Positions 62,721 to 64,000 of a stretch of DNA of 64,000 bases are shown in pieces; position 1 is the stretch's first letter; the number at the start of each line of letters is the position of its first letter. The translations under genes were made by a program, and so were the position numbers. Source of the stretch: an uncultured Schlesneria sp. (GTDB lineage: Bacteria > Planctomycetota > Planctomycetia > Planctomycetales > Planctomycetaceae); the NCBI GenBank assembly GCA_903899985.1, contig CAIULL010000281.1, positions 1 to 64,000 of the forward strand, read 5' to 3'. The notes under the pieces were generated by a model. It saw nothing but the letters and a program-made list of their open reading frames with translations, did not search any database and had not been told where the DNA came from.

Positions 62721-64000
62721 CTAAAAAAGTCGGTTATATCCATTGAGAGCTGCGACCCGGTACGCTTCGGCCATCGTGGGATAATTGAATGTCGAATTGA
62801 TGAAGTACATCAGCGTATTGTTCGGCTTTGGCTGTGCCATAATGGCCTGACCAATGTGGATGATCTCTGTCGCGTTCGCACCAAAACAGTGGATTCCGAG
62901 CACTTCCAGCGTTTCTCGATGAAACAGAATTTTCAGCATTCCGGTTGTCCGACCGGTGATTTGAGCACGCGCGATGCTCTTGAAATGTGCGTGGCCAACT
63001 TCATAGGGAACCATCGCATCGGTCAATTCTCTTTCCGTCTTCCCCAGCGAACTGATTTCGGGACTGGTATAAATTCCCGCTGGGATATCCAGCGAAGGTG
63101 GTGGGCCACACGATTCGCTGCTCCCAGATTCACAAAGCAGATGGCTTGCGGCGAACCGACCCTGGTTGTAGGCGGCACTGGCGAGCGCAGGGGGACCGAT
63201 GACATCTCCGACGGCGTAAATGTGCGGAACCGTTGTTTGCAGATTTTCATTGACCGGAATGTTGCCACGTTTGTCGGGAGCGATCCCGGCATTTTCCAGC
63301 CCAAGTTCATCCGAATTTCCGGTTCGACCGGCCGCCCACAGCAGGACATCCGTCTTCAGTTGCTTTCCTGATTTCAGGTGCAGAATCACGCCATCATCGC
63401 ACGTTTCGACTCGGTCATAAGCTTCACGATGTCGGACGATGACGCCACGTTCGCGCAGGTGATAGCTTAAAGCATCCACAATTTCTTCGTCGAGAAAATC
63501 CAGCAACCGGTCGCGGTTATTAATCAGATTTACTTTGACTTCCAGGTTGCGAAACATTGAGGCGTATTCGCAGCCGATCACGCCCGCGCCGAAAATCGAA
63601 ATGGATTTCAGATGAAAATCAATTTTGAGGATCGTGTCGCTGTCGAAGACGCGAGGGTGATTGAAATCAATGTCCGCAGGACGATAAGGACGAGCACCCG
63701 TGGCAATAACGAAATACTTGCCTCGAAGAGTTGTTCGTGATCCGTCGTCCTGCGTCGCTTCGATCGTGTGTGGATCAAGAAACTTTGCTTTTCCACGAAC
63801 GATCGGAATATCGTTTCTGTCGTAAAAAGCCGTTCGCATCTTGACTTGCGCTTCGATCACGGTTTTGGCTCGCCGCCGTAATTCCGGAAGCATGAAGTTG
63901 GCCGTGATTCCGTGCTCGCGAAACAAGGTGTTATTATTCACTTCGGTCATCTGAAAGATGGCGAATCGGAGCGCCTTGCTGGGGATGGTCCCGCGATGCG
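62721..64000 (-). CDS. sthA: Soluble pyridine nucleotide transhydrogenase (N-terminus outside window)
   Basis: The C-terminal 425 residues of a flavoprotein disulfide reductase-type transhydrogenase that exchanges reducing equivalents between NADPH and NAD. The frame runs to the window edge and includes [13 protein letters not shown], characteristic of SthA, which lacks the second redox cysteine seen in lipoamide dehydrogenase. [11 protein letters not shown], the [13 protein letters not shown] nucleotide-binding loop, [13 protein letters not shown] and the interface-domain end with IHIGQAIM are intact. The apparent ATG at 63950 is internal. The FAD-binding first 40-50 residues lie beyond base 64000. 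Confidence 0.92.
   Translation of the reverse strand, partial: HRGTIPSKALRFAIFQMTEVNNNTLFREHGITANFMLPELRRRAKTVIEAQVKMRTAFYDRNDIPIVRGKAKFLDPHTIEATQDDGSRTTLRGKYFVIATGARPYRPADIDFNHPRVFDSDTILKIDFHLKSISIFGAGVIGCEYASMFRNLEVKVNLINNRDRLLDFLDEEIVDALSYHLRERGVIVRHREAYDRVETCDDGVILHLKSGKQLKTDVLLWAAGRTGNSDELGLENAGIAPDKRGNIPVNENLQTTVPHIYAVGDVIGPPALASAAYNQGRFAASHLLCESGSSESCGPPPSLDIPAGIYTSPEISSLGKTERELTDAMVPYEVGHAHFKSIARAQITGRTTGMLKILFHRETLEVLGIHCFGANATEIIHIGQAIMAQPKPNNTLMYFINSTFNYPTMAEAYRVAALNGYNRLF

Noticed and set aside
1-64000. CRISPR array, rRNA genes, insertion sequence or prophage
   Set aside because: No regularly spaced direct repeats, no rRNA sequence and no DDE transposase, integrase or phage structural gene was recognised. 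The Rpn protein is called putative transposase in databases but is not an insertion sequence.

Overview
The window comes from a planctomycete (phylum Planctomycetota, order Planctomycetales in the broad sense). The evidence is the set of families that are typical of that group: DUF1501, DUF1549/DUF1553 and planctomycete-type cytochrome c domains, a PPC-domain partner, TIGR03009, TIGR03032 and TIGR03067 proteins, DUF6288 and DUF6384 proteins, a PEP-CTERM protein and a BBP2-like porin. Genes are loosely packed, many short operons run on the minus strand, GC content looks moderate, and SD sequences are present at some starts only. I cannot name the genus from sequence alone.

Layout. 1-1907: end of an unknown gene, an LPG-synthase-type membrane protein and a stand-alone receiver protein. 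2019-13470: the most striking region, an eight-gene minus-strand operon running from an H-NOX gas sensor through a PAS histidine kinase, a receiver with a degenerate HD-GYP domain, a sigma-54 response regulator and an Hpt protein into a HlyD-type membrane fusion protein, a TPR-like membrane protein and a GT-C glycosyltransferase fused to two jelly-roll-like domains. 13919-19130: sterol-desaturase-family protein, PEP-CTERM protein, tRNA-Ser(GCT) with a clear terminator, small membrane protein, EEP nuclease and a broken TIGR03032 gene. 19131-30637: scpA, then the planctomycete surface cassette (DUF1501, PPC protein, DUF1549/1553 protein, cytochrome-WD40 protein), then a porin. 31091-41637: TIGR03067 protein, DUF6288 protein with a decayed partial copy of its 5' end nearby, nadC, MBL hydrolase, PLP decarboxylase, ATP-grasp-like protein and a low-complexity lipoprotein. 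41634-48481: second DUF1549/1553 protein, alpha/beta hydrolase, PPK2, SET-domain protein and TIGR03009 protein. 48833-51190: tandem array of five paralogous small two-TM proteins, one of them frameshifted. 51655-54021: stand-alone DUF1501 protein and an Rpn-type nuclease with a likely internal antitoxin start. 54321-57619: radical SAM, glycosyltransferase and LpxH-like hydrolase. 58110-64000: zinc-ribbon membrane protein, trpC, DUF6384 protein and the start-truncated sthA.

How the parts work together. The H-NOX operon is translationally coupled at most junctions, so a heme-based (probably nitric oxide) signal is wired to a phosphorelay and, in the same transcript, to envelope or export functions. 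The four-gene DUF1501 cassette encodes exported proteins that usually occur together in planctomycetes, but whose joint function is not established. The rest is mainly housekeeping (NAD, tryptophan, chromosome segregation, polyphosphate, transhydrogenase) mixed with exported proteins. Dispersed hairpin repeats (36253-36349 and 62530-62696) and gene remnants (17925-18806, 34185-34346) show past rearrangement.
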